This document shows, one piece after another, positions 43,264 through 52,492 of a DNA stretch of 64,000 bases. Below the pieces are notes generated by a model. That model ran no database searches and was not told where the DNA came from. It was given only the letters and a program-made list of their open reading frames with translations. Position 1 is the stretch's first letter, and the number at the start of each line of letters is the position of its first letter. The stretch is from Streptomyces sp. NBC_01478. Lineage in GTDB: Bacteria > Actinomycetota > Actinomycetes > Streptomycetales > Streptomycetaceae. The position numbers were made by a program, and so were the translations under genes. The stretch covers positions 8,227,501 to 8,291,500 of the forward strand of contig NZ_CP109444.1 of assembly GCF_036227225.1 (NCBI RefSeq), in the 5' to 3' direction.

Positions 43264-45774
43264 TCAGGCTTTGACGACCCGACAGGCGAAGCATTTGTAG
43301 GCCTGCTGGCCGGAGAGGTTGTCGTAGTACTTGTCGTCGGGAAGCGTGTTGGCGGGTTCGTAGCGGGGGTCGCCGAAGAGGTCGCCGACCTTCTGCGCGG
43401 GGCCGAAGGTGTTGGGCACGAAGATCGTGTCCGGGCGTATGCCGTCCCACAGCAGCGCGGTGCCCGTCACCGCTCCGCGGGGACTTTCGACGAGGACGTC
43501 GTCTCCGTCGGCGATACCGGACCGCTTCGCGGTCTCCGGGTGGATCTGGACGAAGCGGATGCCGTTGAGCTGCTCGCCCAGGCGCGTCCAGTGGGTGATC
43601 TCGGCGAAGTGGACGACGCTGGGACGGCCGGTCATCCCCATGAGCGGGAAGTGGCGGTGGACGTCGTCGTTGCCGGGAACTCCCAGGCGCACCGGGTGGG
43701 TGACGGCCTGCGGGTTGATCGGGCTGGTGACCAGCTTGGTGCTGTAGGCGAGGGTGGGGTTGGCGCCGGTGACCTCGGGGTGGGTGTAGAAGATCGGCAG
43801 CGCGGAGTGACCGGCGACGGACAGGCGCTTGTCGAGGGCGGGCGTCGTGATTTCGACCTTGCCGCTGGGGGTGAGGAAGCGTTTGCCGCGGTTGGCCGCA
43901 TCGAGGGACTCGGCCGCCTCGTACCAGCTGGGGTGGTCGAGGTAGAGCGTGCTGACGCCGGGGTGCTTCGTGGTGGGGCACGGCCAGCGCAGCGGCTCGA
44001 CGCGCTTCTGCATGCGCTCGCGGGTCATGCCTCCCACGCCGGGGGTGTGCGTGGCGAAGTCGTCCCACAGGTTCTTGTAGTCCTTCCACCGCTCGGGGAA
44101 GGCGTCCCGCCATTCCTTCGCGGGGCGCTGGGTGTCGAGTTCAGCGAGCGCGTGGGCGATGCCGATCCAGATCTCCCAGTCCGGACGTGACTGGCCGACG
44201 CGGTCGACGACTTGGTCCTGCCAGCGGATGGCGCGGTCGTCGCGCCGCATGTACACGCCTTCCATCTCCAGGCCGCTGCACACGGGCAGGATGATGTCGG
44301 CGTAGAAGGAGGGCTCCTCCATGAACAGGCCCGTGTAGACGTAGAAGTCGAGCTGTTCGAAGGCCTTGCGGACCTTGGTGGTGTTGGCGGAGGACACCAG
44401 CGGATTGCCCTGGGTGATGATGGCCCGCAACTGGTAGGGCTCGCCCGTCAGGATGGACTGGGCGAAGTAGTCCGGGCCGACCGGCAGGGCCTCGCGCACC
44501 TCGGGCACGTCCGCCTCAAGGGCCGGCAGATGCAGGTCGCCGGGCCAGGTGTTGTGCATGAAGTTGCAGCCGCCGCCCGGGCGACCGATGTTGCCCGTGA
44601 CCGCGGCGAGGAACGTGAGCACCCGGTAGGTGTCGAAGGCGCCGAGCTGGTGGGAGATGCCCGCGTTGCAGAAGATCGCGGCCGGCTTCGCCGACGCGTA
44701 CTCCTCCGCCATGGCCGTGATGGTGGCGGCCGGGAGACCGGTGACCTTCGCCGCCCAGGCGGGCGTGTACTGGTGCTTGGCCAGGTGCGCACGCAGCTCG
44801 TCGAAGCCGACCACCCAGCGGCCGACGAACGCCTTGTCGTACAGGCCCTCTTCGACGATGTGGTGGAGCATGCCGAGCAGCAGCGCGAAGTCCGTGTGCG
44901 GCTTGGGCGCCACCCACCGGTCGGCCGCCGCCCCGGTGGGGGTCAGCCGGGGGTCGACGACGGTCAGGGTCGCCTTCGTCTTCTTCCGCCCGCGCAGCAG
45001 GTAGTCGAAGGTCACCGGGTGGGTCTCGGCCTGGTTGGTGCCCAGGAACAGATAGTGCCGGGCGGAGCCGAGGTCGTCCTTGCCGGTGGCGCCGTCGGTG
45101 CCGTAGCCGTTGGTGAAGTTGCCCAAGCCGAAGGTCGCGGCCAGGGCGTTGCCGCCGGCGTCGTTGCAGACCGGGCCGACGTCGGTGTTGTTGGGGCTGC
45201 CGAGCATCGCGAAGAGACGGGCCACAAGAGACCCGGTACCGCGCGGCAGGCGGCCGGTGGTGCGGTTGGCGATGGTGTGGGCCTGGCCGGTGTCCCGCAG
45301 ATGTAGCAGCTTCGCGGCGATCGTCCGATACGCCTCGTCCCAACTGATCGCCTCGAACTTGGAGTGAGTGGAGCCCTTCGCGCCGGAGACGCGGCGCAAC
45401 GGTGTGGTGAGGCGCTCCTCGTTGTAGACGAGCTGGGGCATCATCTCGGCCTTGACGCACAACTGCCCCTGCTGGACCGGGTCTTGGTCCTCGCCGCGGA
45501 CCGCGATGATGCGGTCGGCTTTGAGGTCGACGTTGAGGCGGCAGTTGGAGTTGCAGAACTGACAGGCCGTGGCCACCGTGCGATCCGGAGACAGCGCGGC
45601 CGAGTGGTCGGTGAAACCGAGGCCGGGCGCACCGCCGTTGCTGTCGGCGCTGCCGGATTCCGCGGCTTGGGCTGCCACCATGGGCAGCAGGAGAGGGGCA
45701 CCGATGCCTGCCCCGCCGATGACGCTGCCGCGGACGAACCCTCTTCGTGAGACGCCGTGTTGATCGGGCTTCAT
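43264..45774 (-). CDS. Tat-exported molybdopterin oxidoreductase (DMSO reductase family)
   Basis: 836 aa. Residues 1-40 are a Tat signal: [20 protein letters not shown] with a hydrophobic core and AQAAE. The [4Fe-4S] site follows: ACQFCNSNC, then [22 protein letters not shown] offers a candidate Mo-ligating Cys; C-terminal dinucleotide-binding motifs are present. The catalytic subunit appears complete, but no Rieske, electron-transfer or membrane subunit is adjacent. Possible role: oxidation of arsenite or an organoarsenical. The Tat signal implies folding in the cytoplasm and action outside the membrane, unlike the rest of the pathway. Tight spacing (47 bp) to the EPSP-synthase-like gene. 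Confidence 0.85.
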   Translation of the reverse strand: MKPDQHGVSRRGFVRGSVIGGAGIGAPLLLPMVAAQAAESGSADSNGGAPGLGFTDHSAALSPDRTVATACQFCNSNCRLNVDLKADRIIAVRGEDQDPVQQGQLCVKAEMMPQLVYNEERLTTPLRRVSGAKGSTHSKFEAISWDEAYRTIAAKLLHLRDTGQAHTIANRTTGRLPRGTGSLVARLFAMLGSPNNTDVGPVCNDAGGNALAATFGLGNFTNGYGTDGATGKDDLGSARHYLFLGTNQAETHPVTFDYLLRGRKKTKATLTVVDPRLTPTGAAADRWVAPKPHTDFALLLGMLHHIVEEGLYDKAFVGRWVVGFDELRAHLAKHQYTPAWAAKVTGLPAATITAMAEEYASAKPAAIFCNAGISHQLGAFDTYRVLTFLAAVTGNIGRPGGGCNFMHNTWPGDLHLPALEADVPEVREALPVGPDYFAQSILTGEPYQLRAIITQGNPLVSSANTTKVRKAFEQLDFYVYTGLFMEEPSFYADIILPVCSGLEMEGVYMRRDDRAIRWQDQVVDRVGQSRPDWEIWIGIAHALAELDTQRPAKEWRDAFPERWKDYKNLWDDFATHTPGVGGMTRERMQKRVEPLRWPCPTTKHPGVSTLYLDHPSWYEAAESLDAANRGKRFLTPSGKVEITTPALDKRLSVAGHSALPIFYTHPEVTGANPTLAYSTKLVTSPINPQAVTHPVRLGVPGNDDVHRHFPLMGMTGRPSVVHFAEITHWTRLGEQLNGIRFVQIHPETAKRSGIADGDDVLVESPRGAVTGTALLWDGIRPDTIFVPNTFGPAQKVGDLFGDPRYEPANTLPDDKYYDNLSGQQAYKCFACRVVKA

Positions 45775-45894
45775 GGAGACTTGGCTGTCCTTCCGCCTGG
45801 TTTGGGGACGAGGCGGGCATGGCGGTGCCCTGGACCGCGCGCAGCAGGCGCGCGCGGCCGTGTCAGAGAGAACCCGCTCGCGAGCGGGACTGCG

Positions 45895-46614
45895 TCAGAT
45901 GACGGGAGTGACCGCCACGCTGCCGGCGGAGATCCGTACGGCAGTCAGGAACTGCTTAAGGATCACGTGCTCGTCGCCGGGCTCGGAGGACAGTTCGGGC
46001 TGGAAGAGGCTGCCCATGAAGAACGGGTGCCCGGCGAGCTCCAGTGCGCGGGGTGCGCCGTCGCTGTCCCAGGCGCTGATCCGCAGGGCGCCCTGGCTCG
46101 CGGAGCCCATGAAGTCGGCGGTCAGCCCGTACTCGCAGTGGAAGACCTCCTCCACCTCGGTCGTGCCGTAGATCGAGGCGAGCAGCGAGTCCTTCTTGAC
46201 CGTCAGGGGAGCCTTTTCCCCGCGGAAGGAGCAGGTGAGGGGGGTGACGAGCGGCAGGAGCTTCTCGGGGTCCTCGTCGACGCCCTCGGCTTCGGGAAGG
46301 TGCAGCACGTTCTGGGCGTGCTCGATGAGGGCACTGAAGAAGCCGCCACAGGTCCCCAGGAACGGCACGCCGTTCTCGCGGGCGTGACGGACGGCTATGT
46401 GCACGCCCTTCTGGTTGAAGTACGGCGCTCCCGGCACCACCCAGACACCGTCGAAGCCCTCCAGCAGGGAGGCGTCGTGGATGTCGACGGTCGGGATCCA
46501 CTCAGTGGCCACGTCCCATTGCTCGCGCATTGCGTCGATCTTCGGGTGCGACGGCTCGTCGTGATTTCCGCGGTCGCCCACGAGGGCAAGGCGTGGCTGA
46601 GCAGAGACTGACAT
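45895..46614 (-). CDS. CTP-synthase-glutaminase-like protein, catalytic His replaced
   Basis: 239 aa from ATG 46614. Class I glutamine amidotransferase fold like the C-terminal half of CTP synthase: PGAPYFNQKGVHIAVRHAREN, nucleophile loop FLGTCGGFFS (C89), IEHAQNVL, and HPFFMGSLFQPELSS. In CTP synthase the last motif is ATQFHPEF; here His is Gln205 while the Glu (E207) remains. The amidoligase (synthetase) half is missing. A CTP-synthase-like gene is a known member of the streptomycete arsenic cluster. With Cys but no His, ordinary glutaminase activity is doubtful. Confidence 0.83.
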   Translation of the reverse strand: MSVSAQPRLALVGDRGNHDEPSHPKIDAMREQWDVATEWIPTVDIHDASLLEGFDGVWVVPGAPYFNQKGVHIAVRHARENGVPFLGTCGGFFSALIEHAQNVLHLPEAEGVDEDPEKLLPLVTPLTCSFRGEKAPLTVKKDSLLASIYGTTEVEEVFHCEYGLTADFMGSASQGALRISAWDSDGAPRALELAGHPFFMGSLFQPELSSEPGDEHVILKQFLTAVRISAGSVAVTPVI

Positions 46615-47427
46615 CGTTTCCCCTTCAAGGATCACAGGCAGGGTTGGAACAGAGCCGTCGCCATTGACGGTTCCAGCCTCGGGAAGGCAGCAGAGCGCGC
46701 GCCGACCGCGCGAATCGCCGCCTGATGGTGTCGATGTGATGTCAGGGTCCGCGCCGCCACGCGCGGGCCCAGCGGATGAGAGATGCCTGCGGTGGGCCGC
46801 CTACGGCGCTGCCGACTGTGGCGTGGTTTCGAGCCGTTGTCTGTCGGATCTACGCACGCCTTCCAGCCCCCCGTGGCATCAAACCGAGACCCTCTCAGTA
46901 GGCCTCAGTGCTGCTTCTCGCTCAATTTATCGATGACGGTCAAAGTATTCGAGGGTTTCGCGCGGAGCCCCGCGCGTTTTGCGCCATACCCGGTTGCCCA
47001 CCTGCGCGCCGATGCTCAACTCCCCTTCGGGGCAGGCGACTTCGCGCTGATCAGGCCCGTTGGCATATGACGCCGCACTCCTGTCGGTGGCTGCGGCGGC
47101 ATCCCGGCGTACGGCAGCCGTCGGCGGCGTCCTGTGGCGGTGTTCGCGTTCCCGCACGTCACCGGGGTGGCGAGCACGGATCGGTGATCGTTTGTAAAGA
47201 AGTCGAGCAGATGGCCGGATCGAGTATCCAAAGTTCGCCACTATCAACAGCATTCGCTGTTGATAGCAGTACATGCTGGTTAGTCTGTGGACTGGCCGAG
47301 GGTTGGCCGGCTCATTCCCCCGTAGGCGGCCAGCCCTCGTCCGCCCGTTGGTGCAGCGCCTGGTCTCACGTCCGCGGCTGTCGCCGCCCGGCCGCGCTGC
47401 CCACTTCGCGTCCTTGAGGAGATCCTC
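46615..47427. other. 813-bp divergent intergenic region
   Basis: Separates the CTP-synthase-like gene and the MFS gene. No supported coding region. Contains the perfect inverted repeat at 47241-47266 and an AT-richer patch around 46918-46945 and 47205-47285 that may hold promoters. The remainder may be decayed sequence. Confidence 0.5.
47241..47266. promoter_or_regulatory. Perfect inverted repeat (operator candidate) before MFS gene
   Basis: CTATCAACAGC-ATTC-GCTGTTGATAG, 11-bp arms, in an AT-rich patch 160 bp before the MFS start at 47428. Contains TATCAACA/TGTTGATA, similar to ArsR-family sites; the ArsR-like protein at 49108 is the obvious candidate binder. Confidence 0.6.
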
Positions 47428-48993
47428 GTGAACCCCCCTGCCGGACATCCCCGCCGATGGCAGATCCTGGCCATCCTGTGCCTGAGCCTGGTTCTCATCG
47501 GGCTCGACACCCTCATCCTGAATCTGGCCCTGCCCAGTATTCAGAAGGACTTGGACGCCACGAGCAGCCAACTGCAGTGGACGGTCGACTCCTACGCGCT
47601 GGCCTTCGGCGGGCTGCTGCTGATGGCCGGCGGGCTCGCCGACCGGTTCGGACGCAAGCGGCTGCTGGCGATCGGGCTCGCGGCCTTCGGCCTGACCAGC
47701 CTCGGCGCCGCTTTCGCCTCCGGCCCCGAACTACTGATCACGTTCCGTACCTTGATGGGCATTTCGGCAGCCTTGATGATGCCCGCCACGCTCGCCATCA
47801 TCAAGGACGTCTTCCCGCCCGAGGAGCAGGGCAAGGCCATCGGCATCTGGTCGGGCGCCGCCGCGGTCGGCGTGCCGCTGGGCCCGCTCGTCAGCGGCCT
47901 GCTGCTGGAGCACTTCTGGTGGGGATCGATGTTCCTCATCAACGTGCCGCTGGCGGCCATCGCGCTCATCGGCGGGTTCAAGCTGATCCCCGAGTCCAAG
48001 GCCGAAGGCCACCCGGGACTGGACATGGTCGGCGCCCTGCTGTCGGTGGCCGGTCTGGTCGCCATCGTCTACGGCCTCGTGGAGGCGCCGCACAACGGCT
48101 GGGGCGACGTCGTGACCCTCGGCTCCCTGTTCCTGGGCGTGGCGCTCATGGTCGGGTTCGTCCTGTGGGAGCGGCACACCGAACACCCCATGCTGGACGT
48201 CGGCCTGTTCCTCAACGCCCGTTACGGCGGCGGGGCGTTGGCGATTGCGTGTACCTCCTTCGGCCTCTACAGCGGCCTGTACCTGCTGACCCAGTATCTA
48301 CAGTCGGTCCTGGACCTGGATCCGCTGGGAGCGGGAGTGCGCATGCTCGCCATCGGCACGATGATGGTCGGAGCCCCCTTGTCGGAGAAGCTCGTGCAGC
48401 GCGTCGGCCTCAAGGTGACCGTGGTGATCGGCCTCGTACTCTGCGCGGCCGGACTCGGCCTGCTGGCCGGTCTCCAGGTCGACTCCGAAGCACAGGCGCT
48501 CTGGGGACTCGCAGCATTCGGCATGGGCATGGGGATCGCGCTCCCGGCCGCAGTGGACGCCATCCTCGTGGTGTCCGCCGCCCGCCAGGCGGGCGCCGGG
48601 TCGGCAGTGGCCGATGTCGGCATGCAGGTCGGCGGCGCCCTGGGCATCGCGGTCAGCGGAAGCGTCATCACCACCCTCTACCGCGACAACCTCCCCCAGG
48701 CCGCGAAGCTCCCCGGAGAGGCCGGCGGAGCCGTACGGGAGTCCCTGGCGGGCGCCCACACGGTCGCCCAGCAACTCGGAGGCGATGCCGGTCAACGGGT
48801 CCTGAACGCCGCTCAGCACTCCTTCGTCAACGGCTTCACCGGCACCCTGCTGATCGCGGTAACTGTCGCCGGACTCGGCGCCGTTGCCGCCGCGTTCATC
48901 CTTCCTCGCGAGCGGGTGGCGGAGGACGACGGCGCCCATGACGCCGCGCTCGCCGCGCAACCCGGCGACGCCAGTGCCCGAGCCACCTCGTGA
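47428..48993 (+). CDS. DHA2-family MFS exporter (14 TM)
   Basis: 521 aa from GTG 47428 (GAGGAG upstream). Fourteen TM helices as in EmrB/QacA drug exporters. Typical pieces: LDTLILNLALPSIQKDL in TM1, LADRFGRKRLL motif A, and GPLVSGLLLEHFWWGSMFLINVP motif C region. Expected to export the cluster's final product or toxic arsenicals by proton antiport. Followed by an ArsR-like regulator 114 bp downstream. Confidence 0.9.
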   Translation: MNPPAGHPRRWQILAILCLSLVLIGLDTLILNLALPSIQKDLDATSSQLQWTVDSYALAFGGLLLMAGGLADRFGRKRLLAIGLAAFGLTSLGAAFASGPELLITFRTLMGISAALMMPATLAIIKDVFPPEEQGKAIGIWSGAAAVGVPLGPLVSGLLLEHFWWGSMFLINVPLAAIALIGGFKLIPESKAEGHPGLDMVGALLSVAGLVAIVYGLVEAPHNGWGDVVTLGSLFLGVALMVGFVLWERHTEHPMLDVGLFLNARYGGGALAIACTSFGLYSGLYLLTQYLQSVLDLDPLGAGVRMLAIGTMMVGAPLSEKLVQRVGLKVTVVIGLVLCAAGLGLLAGLQVDSEAQALWGLAAFGMGMGIALPAAVDAILVVSAARQAGAGSAVADVGMQVGGALGIAVSGSVITTLYRDNLPQAAKLPGEAGGAVRESLAGAHTVAQQLGGDAGQRVLNAAQHSFVNGFTGTLLIAVTVAGLGAVAAAFILPRERVAEDDGAHDAALAAQPGDASARATS

Positions 48994-49107
48994 CTGCCCT
49001 AGAAGGTTCAAGTAGTGCGTAGGATCGAGGGCACCGCTCGGCCCGCCCGGACCGTCCCCAGCAGGGGCGGTCCGGGCGGCGGCCCCGGGGGCGACAAGGA
49101 GGTGGTG

Positions 49108-49512
49108 ATGGTGCGGCCATCAAAGCTGCGCGTCGCGGTCAGCGATCCCGGCCAGTGGCTCAGCGAGCGCGAGAGGGCCCAAGTGCTCGCTCCGAAACTG
49201 CGTGCACTGGCCGACGAGACGCGGCTGACCCTGATCCTGCTGATCGCTCAACAACCGCGCACGGTCAAAGAGTTGCAGGAAGCGACCGGCCTGAGCCAGA
49301 CCCTGGTCAGCCACCACCTGGCCCCGTTGCGCGAGCAGCAGTTGGTCGAGGCCATCCCTCAAGGACGCAGCAACCAGTACGTGATGTGCTGCGCGGCGCT
49401 GGCCGAGCCACTCCGGATGATCGCCAGCCTCGCCGCCCTGGACCCCGAGACGGTGGCAGCCTGCCTACACCCCGAAGCACCCCCAGGGCCCGTTGCGGCC
49501 AGCGGGAGTTGA
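49108..49512 (+). CDS. ArsR-like winged-helix regulator
   Basis: About 134 aa from ATG 49108 (AAGGAGG upstream; GTG 49111 possible). LRALADETRLTLILLIAQQPRTVKELQEATGLSQTLVSHHLAPLREQQLV is the winged helix, followed by NQYVMCCAALAEPL with a CC pair and AACLHPEA. The CVCD site is absent; the MCCAA thiols may sense arsenic. Probably co-regulates the upstream MFS gene through the inverted repeat at 47241. Confidence 0.82.
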   Translation: MVRPSKLRVAVSDPGQWLSERERAQVLAPKLRALADETRLTLILLIAQQPRTVKELQEATGLSQTLVSHHLAPLREQQLVEAIPQGRSNQYVMCCAALAEPLRMIASLAALDPETVAACLHPEAPPGPVAASGS

Positions 49513-49524
49513 GGACAACCAACC

Positions 49525-49560
49525 ACTGGCGGCCGTGACCCGCGGGTCACGGCCGCCAGT
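49525..49560. terminator. Perfect 36-bp palindrome, bidirectional terminator
   Basis: ACTGGCGGCCGTGACCCG (49525-49542) is the exact reverse complement of 49543-49560. It lies between convergent genes and includes the stop codon of the decarboxylase gene. Confidence 0.82.
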
Positions 49561-50674
49561 CGCGTGTCAGGGGCCGCTGAAGATCCTGCTGGAAGCGGTC
49601 GCGGATCGCTTGCGGGCTCAGTGCGTTGGTCGCGCGCGGTGGGATCGCTCCGGTCCTCGGCAGCGTACGGACGCTGATCAGATGTGGGCCAGCCGCCGCC
49701 TGCGCCTGAAGTACCGCGTCCCGCAACGCGTCCTCGCTCTCGCAGGCCACCGCGCCGACGTAACCGGCCGCGAGCGCCACCTCGGGGAAGGAGGTGGTGT
49801 CGGATGTCGTGGACTGCCCGCCGGTGGACTCGTGGACCCGGTTGTCGAGCACCACGTGGATCAGGTTCGCGGGTGCCTCGTGCCCGATCATCGACATGGC
49901 CCCCAGGTGCATCAGGGCGGCCCCGTCCCCGTCCAGGACGATGACGGTCCGCTCCGGATGAGTCAGGGCCACGCCCAGCCCGAGGGAGGAGGCGTGGCCC
50001 ATGGAGCCCTGCATGTAGAAGTTGCCGGGCCGGTCGGCCACCGCGAACGCGTCGCGGCCGGTGTAGCCGGTCGTGGCGATCACCGAGGCATCGGGCGCGG
50101 CGTCGGTGACGATACGGATGGCCGTGCCGGCGGCGATGCCCTCAGGGGCTGTGTCGCCGTGTGAAGCGGCTTTGCCGATGGCGCCGCGCTCCACGAGGAC
50201 GAACGGGGCCCGCAGTTCGGCCAGATCCTTCTCCGCGGCATCGAGGATCGCGGTGAACTGCTCCGTGCCGTCCTGGGCGTGCAGCGTGTAGTGCGGGGTG
50301 CCGACACTGTCGAGGAGGCTGTGCGTGGCCGGTCCCATGACGGCGTGCTGCGGTTCGTCGGTGGCCGGATCGGGCCAGCCGCGCAGGCTCGCGAAGGTCA
50401 GGATCGGCAGTTGATACGTCATCACCAGCGAGGTGAGCGGGTTGATGAGGTTGCCCAGCCCGGAGTTCTGCAGCATGACGTAGGCACGCTGACCCCCGAG
50501 TGCGGCTCCTGCGGCGACGGCCAGCGCGTTGCCCTCGTTCGGGGCGGGCACGTAGCGGCCGGGCTGCGTGGACAGATGGGCGATCGGGCCTCCGAAGTGG
50601 GAGCAGGGTACGCCACTGGCGGTGGTGAAGCCTCGGTCGGCGAGGATGTCGCAGAATTCTTGGGCGGAGATCAT
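49547..50674 (-). CDS. ThDP-dependent phosphonopyruvate-decarboxylase-like enzyme
   Basis: 375 aa. N-terminal PYR domain with the catalytic Glu in PAPNEGNALAVAAG and C-terminal PP domain with the ThDP-Mg motif VLDGDGAALMHLG...VVLDN. Length and layout match phosphonopyruvate decarboxylase (Ppd/Fom2 type). In this cluster the probable substrate is arsonopyruvate, giving arsonoacetaldehyde, since a mutase of the iPGM family replaces PEP mutase and no phosphonate genes occur. Start overlaps the DedA stop (ATGA). Function beyond the family is inference consistent with the reported streptomycete arsenic cluster. Confidence 0.87.
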   Translation of the reverse strand: MISAQEFCDILADRGFTTASGVPCSHFGGPIAHLSTQPGRYVPAPNEGNALAVAAGAALGGQRAYVMLQNSGLGNLINPLTSLVMTYQLPILTFASLRGWPDPATDEPQHAVMGPATHSLLDSVGTPHYTLHAQDGTEQFTAILDAAEKDLAELRAPFVLVERGAIGKAASHGDTAPEGIAAGTAIRIVTDAAPDASVIATTGYTGRDAFAVADRPGNFYMQGSMGHASSLGLGVALTHPERTVIVLDGDGAALMHLGAMSMIGHEAPANLIHVVLDNRVHESTGGQSTTSDTTSFPEVALAAGYVGAVACESEDALRDAVLQAQAAAGPHLISVRTLPRTGAIPPRATNALSPQAIRDRFQQDLQRPLTRDWRP

Positions 50675-51348
50675 GAAAGGGGCAGCTCCGTTTCCGGGGT
50701 AGCGGGTGTCGTAGAGGTCGCGGCCTGGCGGGCGCGGCGCCGCATCCGGATGCCCTCGATGATGAGAGGGATGCCGGAGACCAGCACGATGCCGATGACG
50801 ATGCCTTCGATGTTGTCGCGGACGAAGGCGATCTGGCCGAGGTAGTAGCCGACCAGCGTGAGGGTGACCGACCACAGGACGGCGCCGATGACGTTGAAGA
50901 GCAGGAACGTGCGGTAAGTCATCCTGCCCACGCCGGCCGTGATGGGGATGAAGGTACGGAAGACCGGGATGAAGCGCGCCATGACCAGGGCCTTGGGGCC
51001 GTGCTTGACCATGAAGCCCTGAGCGCGCTCCGCGTTCTCCGCCTTGAAGAAGCGGGAGTTGGGGCGCCGGAAGAGCGCGGGTCCCACCTTGCGGCCGAAG
51101 GCGTAGCCGAACTGGTCACCGAGCACGGCTGCGGCGGCGATGGCGAGCATGACCAGCCACAGCGGCACGTGCAGGATCTGATCGTTGGCCACCAGCAGGC
51201 CCGCGGTGAACAGCAGGGAGTCGCCGGGAAGGAAGAAGCAGACGATCAGCCCTGACTCGGCGAAGACGGTGGCCATGATGCCGAGCAGGCCGAAGGTGGC
51301 GATGAGTTGCTTGGCGTCGAGCAACGGTGATGAGGCGAGATTCTGCAT
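50671..51348 (-). CDS. DedA-family membrane protein
   Basis: 225 aa. DedA/SNARE-associated domain with FAESGLIVCFFLPGDSLLFTAGLLA-like start, FGYAFGRKVGP, and MARFIPVFRTFIPITAGVGRM, all family hallmarks; four to five hydrophobic segments. DedA proteins are lipid scramblase-like or efflux-related membrane proteins. Coupled to the decarboxylase gene by ATGA, so it belongs to the cluster; role unknown. Confidence 0.87.
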   Translation of the reverse strand: MQNLASSPLLDAKQLIATFGLLGIMATVFAESGLIVCFFLPGDSLLFTAGLLVANDQILHVPLWLVMLAIAAAAVLGDQFGYAFGRKVGPALFRRPNSRFFKAENAERAQGFMVKHGPKALVMARFIPVFRTFIPITAGVGRMTYRTFLLFNVIGAVLWSVTLTLVGYYLGQIAFVRDNIEGIVIGIVLVSGIPLIIEGIRMRRRARQAATSTTPATPETELPLS

Positions 51349-51389
51349 GGCTGGATGTCCCTGGATGACGAGGCGATGAGCCGAAGGAC

Positions 51390-51419
51390 GGGAGCCGGCC
51401 CCGAACGTGACCGGCTCCC
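51390..51419. terminator. Hairpin after KAS III-like gene
   Basis: GGGAGCCGG (51390-51398) pairs with CCGGCTCCC (51411-51419) around a 12-nt loop, between the KAS III-like stop and DedA start. May attenuate transcription into the downstream genes. Confidence 0.55.
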
Positions 51420-51428
51420 GAGCGGGGA

Positions 51429-52463
51429 CTAGCTGGCCCAGTCGGGCCGCTGGTCGATGCGTACGACGGCGCAGGTGATGGACACCCCACCGCCGTGGGC
51501 GACGATCAGAACGTGGTCTCCGGGGCCGACCTGGCTGGTCTCGACGAGATGAGTCAGGCCGACGACCTGATCACTGACCGTCAAGTGGCCCAGATTGCGG
51601 CCGAAGTCGAGCAGCCCCTGATCGGGCGAGAGACCCATCGGGTCGAGGATGACCTTCAGATAGCTCTCCTGGCCGGTGAAGACGTGGGCGACGCGCGTGA
51701 CGTCCGCCGGTTCGAGGCCGGCCTCGGCCAAGGTGCGCAGGGCGATCTCCGTACGCAACTCGCCCTGCCTCCGCACGACTTCGGCGACGGTGTCCTCCAA
51801 CCCGCCGCTGGCGGCGAGGCGTTCCTTGAAGTTCATGCTGCGGCCCACGGTCAGGGACGGCGGAAAGAGAGGCTCGGCTCCCCGGTACTGCTCCTCGACC
51901 TCCGCCGTGGAACCCGTGTTGATGGACAGCAGGCTCGCGAACCCCTCGGTCTTGGACAACAGGACCGCGCACCCGGCGTCGCCCAGGACACCGTTCTGGA
52001 TACCGAAGGCCCACCGGTTGAAGTTCGGGGTGCCCACGTTGTCGGCGCCGGTGAGCAGGGCGGTGGTGCGCTCGGGGACGGCCTGGAGGTAGCAGGCGGC
52101 CAACTCCAGAGAACCGATCAGCCCGCTGCACGCCTGCCAGATACGGAAGGAGGGCACGTCCCGATCGGTGATGTGGCGCAGGATGTAGTGCTGCGGCGAC
52201 CAGCCCTCAGGTCCCTGCTCGTGGCCGCAGACGTGGAGGTGCAGGTCGATGTCGTGCGGGTGGAGCCGCGAGCGTTCCATGGCCTGCCGCGCGGCGGCGA
52301 TGGCCATGTCGGGCGCGGGCATGTCGTCGGCGACCGCGGCGCCGGTCCAGCCGTACCACTCGTAGTCGTCGGCGTCGTACAGACCAAGTGCTACGGCCTT
52401 GCGCGCGTCGACGATCTCCGGGATGTAGGTGCCGAGCCCGGCTATGCGGATGTCGGTCTTCAT
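51429..52463 (-). CDS. KAS III-like acyltransferase/ketosynthase
   Basis: 344 aa thiolase-fold protein. Catalytic Cys is C112 in RIWQACSGLIG, aligned with FabH; H260 (TRVAHVFTG) aligns with the FabH His. The Asn region reads DFGRNLGHLTVSD (N290 or H293) instead of GNTSAAS. This variation is common in KAS III homologues of secondary metabolism (CerJ/DpsC type), which transfer acyl groups or start chains. Follows the PKS gene by 29 bp. It may load the arsenic-bearing starter or release the polyketide by ester formation (inference). Confidence 0.83.
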   Translation of the reverse strand: MKTDIRIAGLGTYIPEIVDARKAVALGLYDADDYEWYGWTGAAVADDMPAPDMAIAAARQAMERSRLHPHDIDLHLHVCGHEQGPEGWSPQHYILRHITDRDVPSFRIWQACSGLIGSLELAACYLQAVPERTTALLTGADNVGTPNFNRWAFGIQNGVLGDAGCAVLLSKTEGFASLLSINTGSTAEVEEQYRGAEPLFPPSLTVGRSMNFKERLAASGGLEDTVAEVVRRQGELRTEIALRTLAEAGLEPADVTRVAHVFTGQESYLKVILDPMGLSPDQGLLDFGRNLGHLTVSDQVVGLTHLVETSQVGPGDHVLIVAHGGGVSITCAVVRIDQRPDWAS

Positions 52464-52492
52464 GGGCAGCTCGATCCTCGTCGATCGCTCGG

